Source of the DNA: Aurelia coerulea
Lineage: Eukaryota; Cnidaria; Scyphozoa; Semaeostomeae; Ulmaridae
Length of the DNA stretch: 64,000 nucleotides
Reading direction: 5' to 3'
Assembly (NCBI GenBank): GCA_039566865.1
Contig: CM076953.1
Span: 1 to 64,000, forward strand
Shown: positions 31,261 to 46,200 of the stretch, piece by piece
Layout: every line of letters starts with the position of its first letter
Numbering within the stretch: the first letter of the stretch is position 1
Made by a program: the position numbers and the translations under genes
Notes under the pieces: model-generated
Told to the model about the DNA's origin: nothing
What the model saw: only the letters and a program-made list of their open reading frames with translations
Database searches by the model: none

Positions 31261-34200
31261 CAAAATCGATTTAAGGCCTAAATAGGCCATTTTACATGGG
31301 AATAAGGGTCAGGAAACATGTTTGGGGTTCTTCGGGACATTTTTAGGGGGTTTTATCCGAAAAAAAAATTTTTTTTTCAAAAATTTTCAAATTCGATTTA
31401 AGGCCTAAATAGGCCATTTTACATGGGAATAAGGGTCAGGAAACATGTTTGGGGTTCTTCGGGACATTTTTAGGGGGTTTTGGCCGAAAAAAAAATTTTT
31501 TTTCAAAAATTTTCAAATTCGATTAAAGGCCTAAATAGGCCATTTTACATGGGAATAAGGGTCAGGAAACATGTTTGGGGTTCTTCGGGTCATTTTTAGG
31601 GGGTTTTGGCCGAAAAAAAAATTTTTTTTTTTAAAATTTTCAAATTCGATTTAAGGCCTAAATAGGCCATTTTACATGGGAATAAGGGTCAGGAAACATG
31701 TTTGGGGTTCTTCGGGACATTTTTAGGGGGTTTTGGCTGAAAAAAATTTTTTTTTTTTTAAATTTTCAAATTCGATTTAAGGCCTAAATAGGCCATTTTA
31801 CATGGGAATAAGGGTCAGGAAACATGTTTGGGGTTCTTCGGGTCATTTTTAGGGGGTTTTGGCCGAAAAAAAATTTTTTTTTTCAAAAATTTTCAAATTC
31901 GATTTAAGGCCTAAATAGGCCATTTTACATGGGAATAAGGGTCAGGAAACATGTTTGGGGTTCTTCGGGACATTTTTAGGGGGTTTTGGCCGAAAAAAAA
32001 ATTTTTTTTTCAAAAATTTTCAAATTCGATTTAAGGCCTAAATAGGCCATTTTACATGGGAATAAGGGTCAGGAAACATGTTTGGGGTTCTTTGGGTCAT
32101 TTTTAGGGGGTTTTGGCCGAAAAAATATTTTTTTTTCAAAAATTTTCAAAATCGATTGAAGGCCTAAATAGGCCATTTTACATGGGAATAAGGGTCAGGA
32201 AACATGTTTGGGGTTCTTCGGGACATTTTTAGGGGGTTTTGGCCGAAAAAAAAATTTTTTTTTTAAAAATTTTCAAATTCGATTTAAGGCCTAAATAGGC
32301 CATTTTACATGGGAATAAGGGTCAGGAAACATGTTTGGGGTTCTTCGGGACATTTTTAGGGGGTTTTGGCCGAAAAAAAAATTTTTTTTTTTAAATTTTC
32401 AAATTCGATTTAAGGCCTAAATAGGCCATTTTACATGGGAATAAGGGTCAGGAAACATGTTTGGGGTTCTTCGGGTCATTTTTAGGGGGTTTTGGCCGAA
32501 AAAAAAATTTTTTTTTCAAAAATTTTCAAATTCGATTTAAGGCCTAAATAGGCCATTTTACATGGGAATAAGGGTCAGGAAACATGTTTGGGGTTCTTTG
32601 GGTCATTTTTAGGGGGTTTTGGCCGAAAAAAAAATTTTTTTTCAAAAATTTTCAAAATCGATTTAAGGCCTAAATAGGCCATTTTACATGGGAATAAGGG
32701 TCAGGAAACATGTTTGGGGTTCTTCGGGACATTTTTAGGGGGTTTTGGCCGAAAAAAAAATTTTTTTTTCAAAAATTTTCAAATTCGATTTAAGGCCTAA
32801 ATAGGCCATTTTACATGGGAATAAGGGTCAGGAAACATGTTTGGGGTTCTTCGGGACATTTTTAGGGGGTTTTGGCCGAAAAAAAAATTTTTTTTTCAAA
32901 AATTTTCAAAATCGATTGAAGGCCTAAATAGGCCATTTTACATGGGAATAAGGGTCAGGAAACATGTTTGGGGTTCTTCGGGACATTTTTAGGGGGTTTT
33001 GGCCGAAAAAAAACTTTTTTTTTTCAAAAATTTTCAAATTCGATTTAAGGCCTAAATAGGCCATTTTACATGGGAATAAGGGTCAGGAAACATGTTTGGG
33101 GTTCTTCGGGACATTTTTAGGGGGTTTTGGCCGAAAAAAAACTTTTTTTTTTCAAAAATTTTCAAATTCGATTTAAGGCCTAAATAGGCCATTTTACATG
33201 GGAATAAGGGTCAGGAAACATGTTTGGGGTTCTTCGGGACATTTTTAGGGGGTTTTGGCTGAAAAAAAAATTTTTTTTTCAAAAATTTTCAAATTCGATT
33301 TAAGGCCTAAATAGGCCATTTTACATGGGAATAAGGGTCAGGAAACATGTTTGGGGTTCTTCGGGTCATTTTTAGGGGGTTTTGGCCGAAAAAAAAATTT
33401 TTTTTTCAAAAATTTTCAAAATCGATTTAAGGCCTAAATAGGCCATTTTACATGGGAATAAGGGTCAGGAAACATGTTTGGGGTTCTTCGGGACATTTTT
33501 AGGGGGTTTTGGCCGAAAAAAAAATTTTTTTTTCAAAAATTTTCAAATTCGATTTAAGGCCTAAATAGGCCATTTTACATGGGAATAAGGGTCAGGAAAC
33601 ATGTTTGGGGTTCTTCGGGTCATTTTTAGGGGGTTTTGGCCGAAAAAAAAATTTTTTTTTCAAAAATTTTCAAATTCGATTTAAGGCCTAAATAGGCCAT
33701 TTTACATGGGAATAAGGGTCAGGAAACATGTTTGGGGTTCTTCGGGTCATTTTTAGGGGGTTTTGGCCGAAAAAAAATATTTTTTTTTCAAAAATTTTCA
33801 AATTCGATTTAAGGCCTAAATAGGCCATTTTACATGGGAATAAGGGTCAGGAAACATGTTTGGGGTTCTTCGGGACATTTTTAAAGGGTTTTGGCCGAAA
33901 AAAAAATTTTTTTTTTCAAATATTTTCAAAATCGATTTAAGGCCTAAATAGGCCATTTTACATGGGAATAAGGGTCAGGAAACATGTTTGGGGTTCTTCG
34001 GGTCATTTTTAGGGGGTTTTGGCCGAAAAAAAATTTTTTTTTCAAAAATTTTCAAATTCGATTTAAGGCCTAAATAGGCCATTTTACATGGGAATAAGGG
34101 TCAGGAAACATGTTTGGGGTTCTTTGGGTCATTTTTAGGGGGTTTTGGCCGAAAAAAAAATTTTTTTTTCAAAAATTTTCAAAATCGATTTAAGGCCTAA

Positions 34201-37200
34201 ATAGGCCATTTTACATGGGAATAAGGGTCAGGAAACATGTTTGGGGTTCTTCGGGTCATTTTTAGGGGGTTTTGGCCGAAAAAAAATTTTTTTTTCAAAA
34301 ATTTTCAAAATCGATTTAAGGCCTAAATAGGCCATTTTACATGGGAATAAGGGTCAGGAAACATGTTTGGGGTTCTTCGGGTCATTTTTAGGGGGTTTTG
34401 GCCGAAAAAAAAATTTTTTTTTCAAAAATTTTCAAAATCGATTTAAGGCCTAAATAGGCCATTTTACATGGGAATAAGGGTCAGGAAACATGTTTGGGGT
34501 TCTTCGGGTCATTTTTAGGGGGTTTTGGCCGAAAAAAAATTTTTTTTTCAAAAATTTTCAAAATCGATTTAAGGCCTAAATAGGCCATTTTACATGGGAA
34601 TAAGGGTCAGGAAACATGTTTGGGGTTCTTCGGGACATTTTTAGGGGGTTTTGGCCGAAAAAAATTTTTTTTTTCAAAAATTTTCAAATTCGATTTAAGG
34701 CCTAAATAGGCCATTTTACATGGGAATAAGGGTCAGGAAACATGTTTGGGGTTCTTCGGGTCATTTTTAGGGGGTTTTGGCCGAAAAAAAAATTTTTTTT
34801 CAAAAATTTTCAAAATCGATTTAAGGCCTAAATAGGCCATTTTACATGGGAATAAGGGTCAGGAAACATGTTTGGGGTTCTTCGGGACATTTTTAGGGGG
34901 TTTTGGCCGAAAAAAAAATTTTTTTTTCAAAAATTTTCAAATTCGATTTAAGGCCTAAATAGGCCATTTTACATGGGAATAAGGGTCAGGAAACATGTTT
35001 GGGGTTCTTCGGGACATTTTTAGGGGGTTTTGGCCGAAAAAAAATTTTTTTTTCAAAAATTTTCAAATTCGATTTAAGGCCTAAATAGGCCATTTTACAT
35101 GGGAATAAGGGTCAGGAAACATGTTTGGGGTTCTTCGGGACATTTTTAGGGGGTTTTGGCCGAAAAAAAAAATTTTTTTTTCAAAAATTTTCAAATTCGA
35201 TTTAAGGCCTAAATAGGCCATTTTACATGGGAATAAGGGTCAGGAAACATGTTTGGGGTTCTTCGGGTCATTTTTAGGGGGTTTTGGCCGAAAAAAAATT
35301 TTTTTTTCAAAAATTTTCAAATTCGATTTAAGGCCTAAATAGGCCATTTTACATGGGAATAAGGGTCAGGAAACATGTTTGGGGTTCTTCGGGTCATTTT
35401 TAGGGGGTTTTGGCCGAAAAAAAAATTTTTTTTTCAAAAATTTTCAAAATCGATTTAAGGCCTAAATAGGCCATTTTACATGGGAATAAGGGTCAGGAAA
35501 CATGTTTGGGGTTCTTCGGGTCATTTTTAGGGGGTTTTGGCCGAAAAAAAATTTTTTTTTCAAAAATTTTCAAAATCGATTTAAGGCCTAAATAGGCCAT
35601 TTTACATGGGAATAAGGGTCAGGAAACATGTTTGGGGTTCTTCGGGTCATTTTTAGGGGGTTTTGGCCGAAAAAAAAATTTTTTTTTCAAAAATTTTCAA
35701 AATCGATTTAAGGCCTAAATAGGCCATTTTACATGGGAATAAGGGTCAGGAAACATGTTTGGGGTTCTTCGGGTCATTTTTAGGGGGTTTTGGCCGAAAA
35801 AAAAATTTTTTTTTCAAAAATTTTCAAAATCGATTTAAGGCCTAAATAGGCCATTTTACATGGGAATAAGGGTCAGGAAACATGTTTGGGGTTCTTCGGG
35901 ACATTTTTAGGGGGTTTTGGCCGAAAAAAAATTTTTTTTTCAAAAATTTTCAAATTCGATTTAAGGCCTAAATAGGCCATTTTACATGGGAATAAGGGTC
36001 AGGAAACATGTTTGGGGTTCTTCGGGACATTTTTAGGGGGTTTTGGCCGAAAAAAAAATTTTTTTTTCAAAAATTTTCAAATTCGATTTAAGGCCTAAAT
36101 AGGCCATTTTACATGGGAATAAGGGTCAGGAAACATGTTTGGGGTTCTTCGGGTCATTTTTAGGGGGTTTTGGCCGAAAAAAATATTTTTTTTTCAAAAA
36201 TTTTCAAAATCGATTTAAGGCCTAAATAGGCCATTTTACATGGGAATAAGGGTCAGGAAACATGTTTGGGGTTCTTCGGGTCATTTTTAGGGGGTTTTGG
36301 CCGAAAAAAAAATTTTTTTTTCAAAAATTTTCAAAATCGATTTAAGGCCTAAATAGGCCATTTTACATGGGAATAAGGGTCAGGAAACATGTTTGGGGTT
36401 CTTCGGGTCATTTTTAGGGGGTTTTGGCCGAAAAAAAAATTTTTTTTTCAAAAATTTTCAAAATCGATTTAAGGCCTAAATAGGCCATTTTACATGGGAA
36501 TAAGGGTCAGGAAACATGTTTGGGGTTCTTCGGGTCATTTTTAGGGGGTTTTGGCCGAAAAAAAAATTTTTTTTTCAAAAATTTTCAAAATCGATTTAAG
36601 GCCTAAATAGGCCATTTTACATGGGAATAAGGGTCAGGAAACATGTTTGGGGTTCTTCGGGTCATTTTTAGGGGGTTTTGGCCGAAAAAAAAATTTTTTT
36701 TCAAAAATTTTCAAAATCGATTTAAGGCCTAAATAGGCCATTTTACATGGGAATAAGGGTCAGGAAACATGTTTGGGGTTCTTCGGGTCATTTTTAGGGG
36801 GTTTTGGCCGAAAAAAATTTTTTTTTTTCAAAAATTTTCAAATTCGATTTAAGGCCTAAATAGGCCATTTTACATGGGAATAAGGGTCAGGAAACATGTT
36901 TGGGGTTCTTCGGGACATTTTTAGGGGGTTTTGGCCGAAAAAAAATTTTTTTTTCAAAAATTTTCAAATTCGATTTAAGGCCTAAATAGGCCATTTTACA
37001 TGGGAATAAGGGTCAGGAAACATGTTTGGGGTTCTTCGGGACATTTTTAGGGGGTTTTGGCCGAAAAAAAAATTTTTTTTTCAAAAATTTTCAAATTCGA
37101 TTTAAGGCCTAAATAGGCCATTTTACATGGGAATAAGGGTCAGGAAACATGTTTGGGGTTCTTCGGGTCATTTTTAGGGGGTTTTGGCCGAAAAAAAAAT

Positions 37201-40200
37201 TTTTTTTTCAAAAATTTTCAAAATCGATTTAAGGCCTAAATAGGCCATTTTACATGGGAATAAGGGTCAGGAAACATGTTTGGGGTTCTTCGGGACATTT
37301 TTAGGGGGTTTTGGCCGAAAAAAAAATTTTTTTTTCAAAAATTTTCAAATTCGATTTAAGGCCTAAATAGGCCATTTTACATGGGAATAAGGGTCAGGAA
37401 ACATGTTTGGGGTTCTTCGGGACATTTTTAGGGGGTTTTGGCCGAAAAAAAAATTTTTTTTTCAAAAATTTTCAAATTCGATTTAAGGCCTAAATAGGCC
37501 ATTTTACATGGGAATAAGGGTCAGGAAACATGTTTGGGGTTCTTCGGGACATTTTTAGGGGGTTTTGGCCGAAAAAAAATTTTTTTTTCAAAAATTTTCA
37601 AATTCGATTTAAGGCCTAAATAGGCCATTTTACATGGGAATAAGGGTCAGGAAACATGTTTGGGGTTCTTCGGGACATTTTTAGGGGGTTTTGGCCGAAA
37701 AAAAAATTTTTTTTTTCAAAAATTTTCAAATTCGATTTAAGGCCTAAATAGGCCATTTTACATGGGAATAAGGGTCAGGAAACATGTTTGGGGTTCTTCG
37801 GGTCATTTTTAGGGGGTTTTGGCCGAAAAAAAATTTTTTTTTCAAAAATTTTCAAATTCGATTTAAGGCCTAAATAGGCCATTTTACATGGGAATAAGGG
37901 TCAGGAAACATGTTTGGGGTTCTTCGGGTCATTTTTAGGGGGTTTTGGCCGAAAAAAAATTTTTTTTTCAAAAATTTTCAAATTCGATTTAAGGCCTAAA
38001 TAGGCCATTTTACATGGGAATAAGGGTCAGGAAACATGTTTGGGGTTCTTCGGGACATTTTTAGGGGGTTTTGGCCGAAAAAAAAATTTTTTTTTCAAAA
38101 ATTTTCAAATTCGATTTAAGGCCTAAATAGGCCATTTTACATGGGAATAAGGGTCAGGAAACATGTTTGGGGTTCTTCGGGTCATTTTTAGGGGGTTTTG
38201 GCCGAAAAAAAAATTTTTTTTTCAAAAATTTTCAAAATCGATTTAAGGCCTAAATAGGCCATTTTACATGGGAATAAGGGTCAGGAAACATGTTTGGGGT
38301 TCTTCGGGACATTTTTAGGGGGTTTTGGCCGAAAAAAAAATTTTTTTTTCAAAAATTTTCAAATTCGATTTAAGGCCTAAATAGGCCATTTTACATGGGA
38401 ATAAGGGTCAGGAAACATGTTTGGGGTTCTTCGGGTCATTTTTAGGGGGTTTTGGCCGAAAAAAAAATTTTTTTTTCAAAAATTTTCAAATTCGATTTAA
38501 GGCCTAAATAGGCCATTTTACATGGGAATAAGGGTCAGGAAACATGTTTGGGGTTCTTCGGGTCATTTTTAGGGGGTTTTGGCCGAAAAAAAAATTTTTT
38601 TTTCAAAAATTTTCAAATTCGATTTAAGGCCTAAATAGGCCATTTTACATGGGAATAAGGGTCAGGAAACATGTTTGGGGTTCTTCGGGACATTTTTAGG
38701 GGGTTTTGGCCGAAAAAAAATTTTTTTTTTCAAAAATTTTCAAATTCGATTTAAGGCCTAAATAGGCCATTTTACATGGGAATAAGGGTCAGGAAACATG
38801 TTTGGGGTTCTTCGGGTCATTTTTAGGGGGTTTTGGCCGAAAAAAAAAATTTTTTTTTCAAAAATTTTCAAATTCGATTTAAGGCCTAAATAGGCCATTT
38901 TACATGGGAATAAGGGTCAGGAAACATGTTTGGGGTTCTTCGGGTCATTTTTAGGGGGTTTTGGCCGAAAAAAAAATTTTTTTTTCAAAAATTTTCAAAA
39001 TCGATTTAAGGCCTAAATAGGCCATTTTACATGGGAATAAGGGTCAGGAAACATGTTTGGGGTTCTTCGGGTCATTTTTAGGGGGTTTTGGCCGAAAAAA
39101 AAATTTTTTTTTCAAAAATTTTCAAAATCGATTTAAGGCCTAAATAGGCCATTTTACATGGGAATAAGGGTCAGGAAACATGTTTGGGGTTCTTCGGGTC
39201 ATTTTTAGGGGGTTTTGGCCGAAAAAAAAATTTTTTTTTCAAAAATTTTCAAAATCGATTTAAGGCCTAAATAGGCCATTTTACATGGGAATAAGGGTCA
39301 GGAAACATGTTTGGGGTTCTTCGGGTCATTTTTAGGGGGTTTTGGCCGAAAAAAAAATTTTTTTTTCAAAAATTTTCAAAATCGATTTAAGGCCTAAATA
39401 GGCCATTTTACATGGGAATAAGGGTCAGGAAACATGTTTGGGGTTCTTCGGGACATTTTTAGGGGGTTTTGGCCGAAAAAAAATTTTTTTTTCAAAAATT
39501 TTCAAATTCGATTTAAGGCCTAAATAGGCCATTTTACATGGGAATAAGGGTCAGGAAACATGTTTGGGGTTCTTCGGGTCATTTTTAGGGGGTTTTGGCC
39601 GAAAAAAAAAATTTTTTTTTCAAAAATTTTCAAAATCGATTTAAGGCCTAAATAGGCCATTTTACATGGGAATAAGGGTCAGGAAACATGTTTGGGGTTC
39701 TTCGGGACATTTTTAGGGGGTTTTGGCCGAAAAAAAAATTTTTTTTTCAAAAATTTTCAAATTCGATTTAAGGCCTAAATAGGCCATTTTACATGGGAAT
39801 AAGGGTCAGGAAACATGTTTGGGGTTCTTCGGGACATTTTTAGGGGGTTTTGGCCGAAAAAAAATTTTTTTTTCAAAAATTTTCAAATTCGATTTAAGGC
39901 CTAAATAGGCCATTTTACATGGGAATAAGGGTCAGGAAACATGTTTGGGGTTCTTCGGGACATTTTTAGGGGGTTTTGGCCGAAAAAAAATTTTTTTTTT
40001 CAAAAATTTTCAAATTCGATTTAAGGCCTAAATAGGCCATTTTACATGGGAATAAGGGTCAGGAAACATGTTTGGGGTTCTTCGGGTCATTTTTAGGGGG
40101 TTTTGGCCGAAAAAAAATTTTTTTTTCAAAAATTTTCAAAATCGATTTAAGGCCTAAATAGGCCATTTTACATGGGAATAAGGGTCAGGAAACATGTTTG

Positions 40201-43200
40201 GGGTTCTTCGGGACATTTTTAGGGGGTTTTGGCCGAAAAAAAAATTTTTTTTTCAAAAATTTTCAAATTCGATTTAAGGCCTAAATAGGCCATTTTACAT
40301 GGGAATAAGGGTCAGGAAACATGTTTGGGGTTCTTCGGGACATTTTTAGGGGGTTTTGGCCGAAAAAAAAATTTTTTTTTCAAAAATTTTCAAATTCGAT
40401 TTAAGGCCTAAATAGGCCATTTTACATGGGAATAAGGGTCAGGAAACATGTTTGGGGTTCTTCGGGACATTTTTAGGGGGTTTTGGCCGAAAAAAAAATT
40501 TTTTTTTCAAAAATTTTCAAATTCGATTTAAGGCCTAAATAGGCCATTTTACATGGGAATAAGGGTCAGGAAACATGTTTGGGGTTCTTCGGGTCATTTT
40601 TAGGGGGTTTTGGCCGAAAAAAAAATTTTTTTTTCAAAAATTTTCAAATTCGATTTAAGGCCTAAATAGGCCATTTTACATGGGAATAAGGGTCAGGAAA
40701 CATGTTTGGGGTTCTTCGGGACATTTTTAGGGGGTTTTGGCCGAAAAAAAAATTTTTTTTTCAAAAATTTTCAAATTCGATTTAAGGCCTAAATAGGCCA
40801 TTTTACATGGGAATAAGGGTCAGGAAACATGTTTGGGGTTCTTCGGGTCATTTTTAGGGGGTTTTGGCCGAAAAAAAATTTTTTTTTCAAAAATTTTCAA
40901 ATTCGATTTAAGGCCTAAATAGGCCATTTTACATGGGAATAAGGGTCAGGAAACATGTTTGGGGTTCTTCGGGTCATTTTTAGGGGGTTTTGGCCGAAAA
41001 AAAAAATTTTTTTTTCAAAAATTTTCAAAATCGATTTAAGGCCTAAATAGGCCATTTTACATGGGAATAAGGGTCAGGAAACATGTTTGGGGTTCTTCGG
41101 GTCATTTTTAGGGGGTTTTGGCCGAAAAAAAAATTTTTTTTTCAAAAATTTTCAAAATCGATTTAAGGCCTAAATAGGCCATTTTACATGGGAATAAGGG
41201 TCAGGAAACATGTTTGGGGTTCTTCGGGACATTTTTAGGGGGTTTTGGCCGAAAAAAAAATTTTTTTTTCAAAAATTTTCAAAATCGATTTAAGGCCTAA
41301 ATAGGCCATTTTACATGGGAATAAGGGTCAGGAAACATGTTTGGGGTTCTTCGGGTCATTTTTAGGGGGTTTTGGCCGAAAAAAAAATTTTTTTTTCAAA
41401 AATTTTCAAAATCGATTTAAGGCCTAAATAGGCCATTTTACATGGGAATAAGGGTCAGGAAACATGTTTGGGGTTCTTCGGGACATTTTTAGGGGGTTTT
41501 GGCCGAAAAAAAAATTTTTTTTTCAAAAATTTTCAAATTCGATTTAAGGCCTAAATAGGCCATTTTACATGGGAATAAGGGTCAGGAAACATGTTTGGGG
41601 TTCTTCGGGACATTTTTAGGGGGTTTTGGCCGAAAAAAAAATTTTTTTTTCAAAAATTTTCAAATTCGATTTAAGGCCTAAATAGGCCATTTTACATGGG
41701 AATAAGGGTCAGGAAACATGTTTGGGGTTCTTCGGGTCATTTTTAGGGGGTTTTGGCCGAAAAAAAATTTTTTTTTCAAAAATTTTCAAAATCGATTTAA
41801 GGCCTAAATAGGCCATTTTACATGGGAATAAGGGTCAGGAAACATGTTTGGGGTTCTTCGGGTCATTTTTAGGGGGTTTTGGCCGAAAAAAAATTTTTTT
41901 TTCAAAAATTTTCAAAATCGATTTAAGGCCTAAATAGGCCATTTTACATGGGAATAAGGGTCAGGAAACATGTTTGGGGTTCTTCGGGTCATTTTTAGGG
42001 GGTTTTGGCCGAAAAAAAAATTTTTTTTTCAAAAATTTTCAAAATCGATTTAAGGCCTAAATAGGCCATTTTACATGGGAATAAGGGTCAGGAAACATGT
42101 TTGGGGTTCTTCGGGTCATTTTTAGGGGGTTTTGGCCGAAAAAAAAATTTTTTTTTCAAAAATTTTCAAAATCGATTTAAGGCCTAAATAGGCCATTTTA
42201 CATGGGAATAAGGGTCAGGAAACATGTTTGGGGTTCTTCGGGTCATTTTTAGGGGGTTTTGGCCGAAAAAAAAATTTTTTTTTCAAAAATTTTCAAAATC
42301 GATTTAAGGCCTAAATAGGCCATTTTACATGGGAATAAGGGTCAGGAAACATGTTTGGGGTTCTTCGGGACATTTTTAGGGGGTTTTGGCCGAAAAAAAA
42401 ATTTTTTTTTCAAAAATTTTCAAATTCGATTTAAGGCCTAAATAGGCCATTTTACATGGGAATAAGGGTCAGGAAACATGTTTGGGGTTCTTCGGGACAT
42501 TTTTAGGGGGTTTTGGCCGAAAAAAAAATTTTTTTTTCAAAAATTTTCAAATTCGATTTAAGGCCTAAATAGGCCATTTTACATGGGAATAAGGGTCAGG
42601 AAACATGTTTGGGGTTCTTCGGGTCATTTTTAGGGGGTTTTGGCCGAAAAAAAAATTTTTTTTTCAAAAATTTTCAAAATCGATTTAAGGCCTAAATAGG
42701 CCATTTTACATGGGAATAAGGGTCAGGAAACATGTTTGGGGTTCTTCGGGTCATTTTTAGGGGGTTTTGGCCGAAAAAAAATTTTTTTTTCAAAAATTTT
42801 CAAAATCGATTTAAGGCCTAAATAGGCCATTTTACATGGGAATAAGGGTCAGGAAACATGTTTGGGGTTCTTCGGGACATTTTTAGGGGGTTTTGGCCGA
42901 AAAAAAAATTTTTTTTTCAAAAATTTTCAAATTCGATTTAAGGCCTAAATAGGCCATTTTACATGGGAATAAGGGTCAGGAAACATGTTTGGGGTTCTTC
43001 GGGTCATTTTTAGGGGGTTTTGGCCGAAAAAAAAATTTTTTTTTCAAAAATTTTCAAAATCGATTTAAGGCCTAAATAGGCCATTTTACATGGGAATAAG
43101 GGTCAGGAAACATGTTTGGGGTTCTTCGGGACATTTTTAGGGGGTTTTGGCCGAAAAAAAAATTTTTTTTTCAAAAATTTTCAAATTCGATTTAAGGCCT

Positions 43201-46200
43201 AAATAGGCCATTTTACATGGGAATAAGGGTCAGGAAACATGTTTGGGGTTCTTCGGGTCATTTTTAGGGGGTTTTGGCCGAAAAAAAATTTTTTTTTCAA
43301 AAATTTTCAAATTCGATTTAAGGCCTAAATAGGCCATTTTACATGGGAATAAGGGTCAGGAAACATGTTTGGGGTTCTTCGGGTCATTTTTAGGGGGTTT
43401 TGGCCGAAAAAAAAATTTTTTTTTCAAAAATTTTCAAATTCGATTTAAGGCCTAAATAGGCCATTTTACATGGGAATAAGGGTCAGGAAACATGTTTGGG
43501 GTTCTTCGGGTCATTTTTAGGGGGTTTTGGCCGAAAAAAAATTTTTTTTTCAAAAATTTTCAAAATCGATTTAAGGCCTAAATAGGCCATTTTACATGGG
43601 AATAAGGGTCAGGAAACATGTTTGGGGTTCTTCGGGTCATTTTTAGGGGGTTTTGGCCGAAAAAAAAATTTTTTTTTCAAAAATTTTCAAATTCGATTTA
43701 AGGCCTAAATAGGCCATTTTACATGGGAATAAGGGTCAGGAAACATGTTTGGGGTTCTTCGGGTCATTTTTAGGGGGTTTTGGCCGAAAAAAAATTTTTT
43801 TTTTTCAAAAATTTTCAAAATCGATTTAAGGCCTAAATAGGCCATTTTACATGGGAATAAGGGTCAGGAAACATGTTTGGGGTTCTTCGGGACATTTTTA
43901 GGGGGTTTTGGCCGAAAAAAAAATTTTTTTTTCAAAAATTTTCAAATTCGATTTAAGGCCTAAATAGGCCATTTTACATGGGAATAAGGGTCAGGAAACA
44001 TGTTTGGGGTTCTTCGGGACATTTTTAGGGGGTTTTGGCCGAAAAAAAAATTTTTTTTTCAAAAATTTTCAAATTCGATTTAAGGCCTAAATAGGCCATT
44101 TTACATGGGAATAAGGGTCAGGAAACATGTTTGGGGTTCTTCGGGTCATTTTTAGGGGGTTTTGGCCGAAAAAAAAATTTTTTTTTCAAAAATTTTCAAA
44201 TTCGATTTAAGGCCTAAATAGGCCATTTTACATGGGAATAAGGGTCAGGAAACATGTTTGGGGTTCTTCGGGTCATTTTTAGGGGGTTTTGGCCGAAAAA
44301 AAAATTTTTTTTTCAAAAATTTTCAAAATCGATTTAAGGCCTAAATAGGCCATTTTACATGGGAATAAGGGTCAGGAAACATGTTTGGGGTTCTTCGGGT
44401 CATTTTTAGGGGGTTTTGGCCGAAAAAAAAATTTTTTTTTCAAAAATTTTCAAAATCGATTTAAGGCCTAAATAGGCCATTTTACATGGGAATAAGGGTC
44501 AGGAAACATGTTTGGGGTTCTTCGGGTCATTTTTAGGGGGTTTTGGCCGAAAAAAAAATTTTTTTTTCAAAAATTTTCAAATTCGATTTAAGGCCTAAAT
44601 AGGCCATTTTACATGGGAATAAGGGTCAGGAAACATGTTTGGGGTTCTTCGGGTCATTTTTAGGGGGTTTTGGCCGAAAAAAAAATTTTTTTTCAAAAAT
44701 TTTCAAATTCGATTTAAGGCCTAAATAGGCCATTTTACATGGGAATAAGGGTCAGGAAACATGTTTGGGGTTCTTCGGGACATTTTTAGGGGGTTTTGGC
44801 CGAAAAAAAATTTTTTTTTCAAAAATTTTCAAATTCGATTTAAGGCCTAAATAGGCCATTTTACATGGGAATAAGGGTCAGGAAACATGTTTGGGGTTCT
44901 TCGGGACATTTTTAGGGGGTTTTGGCCGAAAAAAAAATTTTTTTTTCAAAAATTTTCAAATTCGATTTAAGGCCTAAATAGGCCATTTTACATGGGAATA
45001 AGGGTCAGGAAACATGTTTGGGGTTCTTCGGGTCATTTTTAGGGGGTTTTGGCCGAAAAAAAAATTTTTTTTTCAAAAATTTTCAAAATCGATTTAAGGC
45101 CTAAATAGGCCATTTTACATGGGAATAAGGGTCAGGAAACATGTTTGGGGTTCTTCGGGTCATTTTTAGGGGGTTTTGGCCGAAAAAAAAATTTTTTTTT
45201 CAAAAATTTTCAAAATCGATTTAAGGCCTAAATAGGCCATTTTACATGGGAATAAGGGTCAGGAAACATGTTTGGGGTTCTTCGGGACATTTTTAGGGGG
45301 TTTTGGCCGAAAAAAAAATTTTTTTTTCAAAAATTTTCAAATTCGATTTAAGGCCTAAATAGGCCATTTTACATGGGAATAAGGGTCAGGAAACATGTTT
45401 GGGGTTCTTCGGGTCATTTTTAGGGGGTTTTGGCCGAAAAAAAAATTTTTTTTTCAAAAATTTTCAAAATCGATTTAAGGCCTAAATAGGCCATTTTACA
45501 TGGGAATAAGGGTCAGGAAACATGTTTGGGGTTCTTCGGGTCATTTTTAGGGGGTTTTGGCCGAAAAAAAATTTTTTTTTCAAAAATTTTCAAATTCGAT
45601 TTAAGGCCTAAATAGGCCATTTTACATGGGAATAAGGGTCAGGAAACATGTTTGGGGTTCTTCGGGTCATTTTTAGGGGGTTTTGGCCGAAAAAAAAATT
45701 TTTTTTTCAAAAATTTTCAAATTCGATTTAAGGCCTAAATAGGCCATTTTACATGGGAATAAGGGTCAGGAAACATGTTTGGGGTTCTTCGGGTCATTTT
45801 TAGGGGGTTTTGGCCGAAAAAAAAAATTTTTTTTTTCAAAAATTTTCAAATTCGATTTAAGGCCTAAATAGGCCATTTTACATGGGAATAAGGGTCAGGA
45901 AACATGTTTGGGGTTCTTCGGGACATTTTTAGGGGGTTTTGGCCGAAAAAAAAATTTTTTTTTCAAAAATTTTCAAATTCGATTTAAGGCCTAAATAGGC
46001 CATTTTACATGGGAATAAGGGTCAGGAAACATGTTTGGGGTTCTTCGGGTCATTTTTAGGGGGTTTTGGCCGAAAAAAAAATTTTTTTTCAAAAATTTTC
46101 AAAATCGATTTAAGGCCTAAATAGGCCATTTTACATGGGAATAAGGGTCAGGAAACATGTTTGGGGTTCTTCGGGACATTTTTAGGGGGTTTTGGCCGAA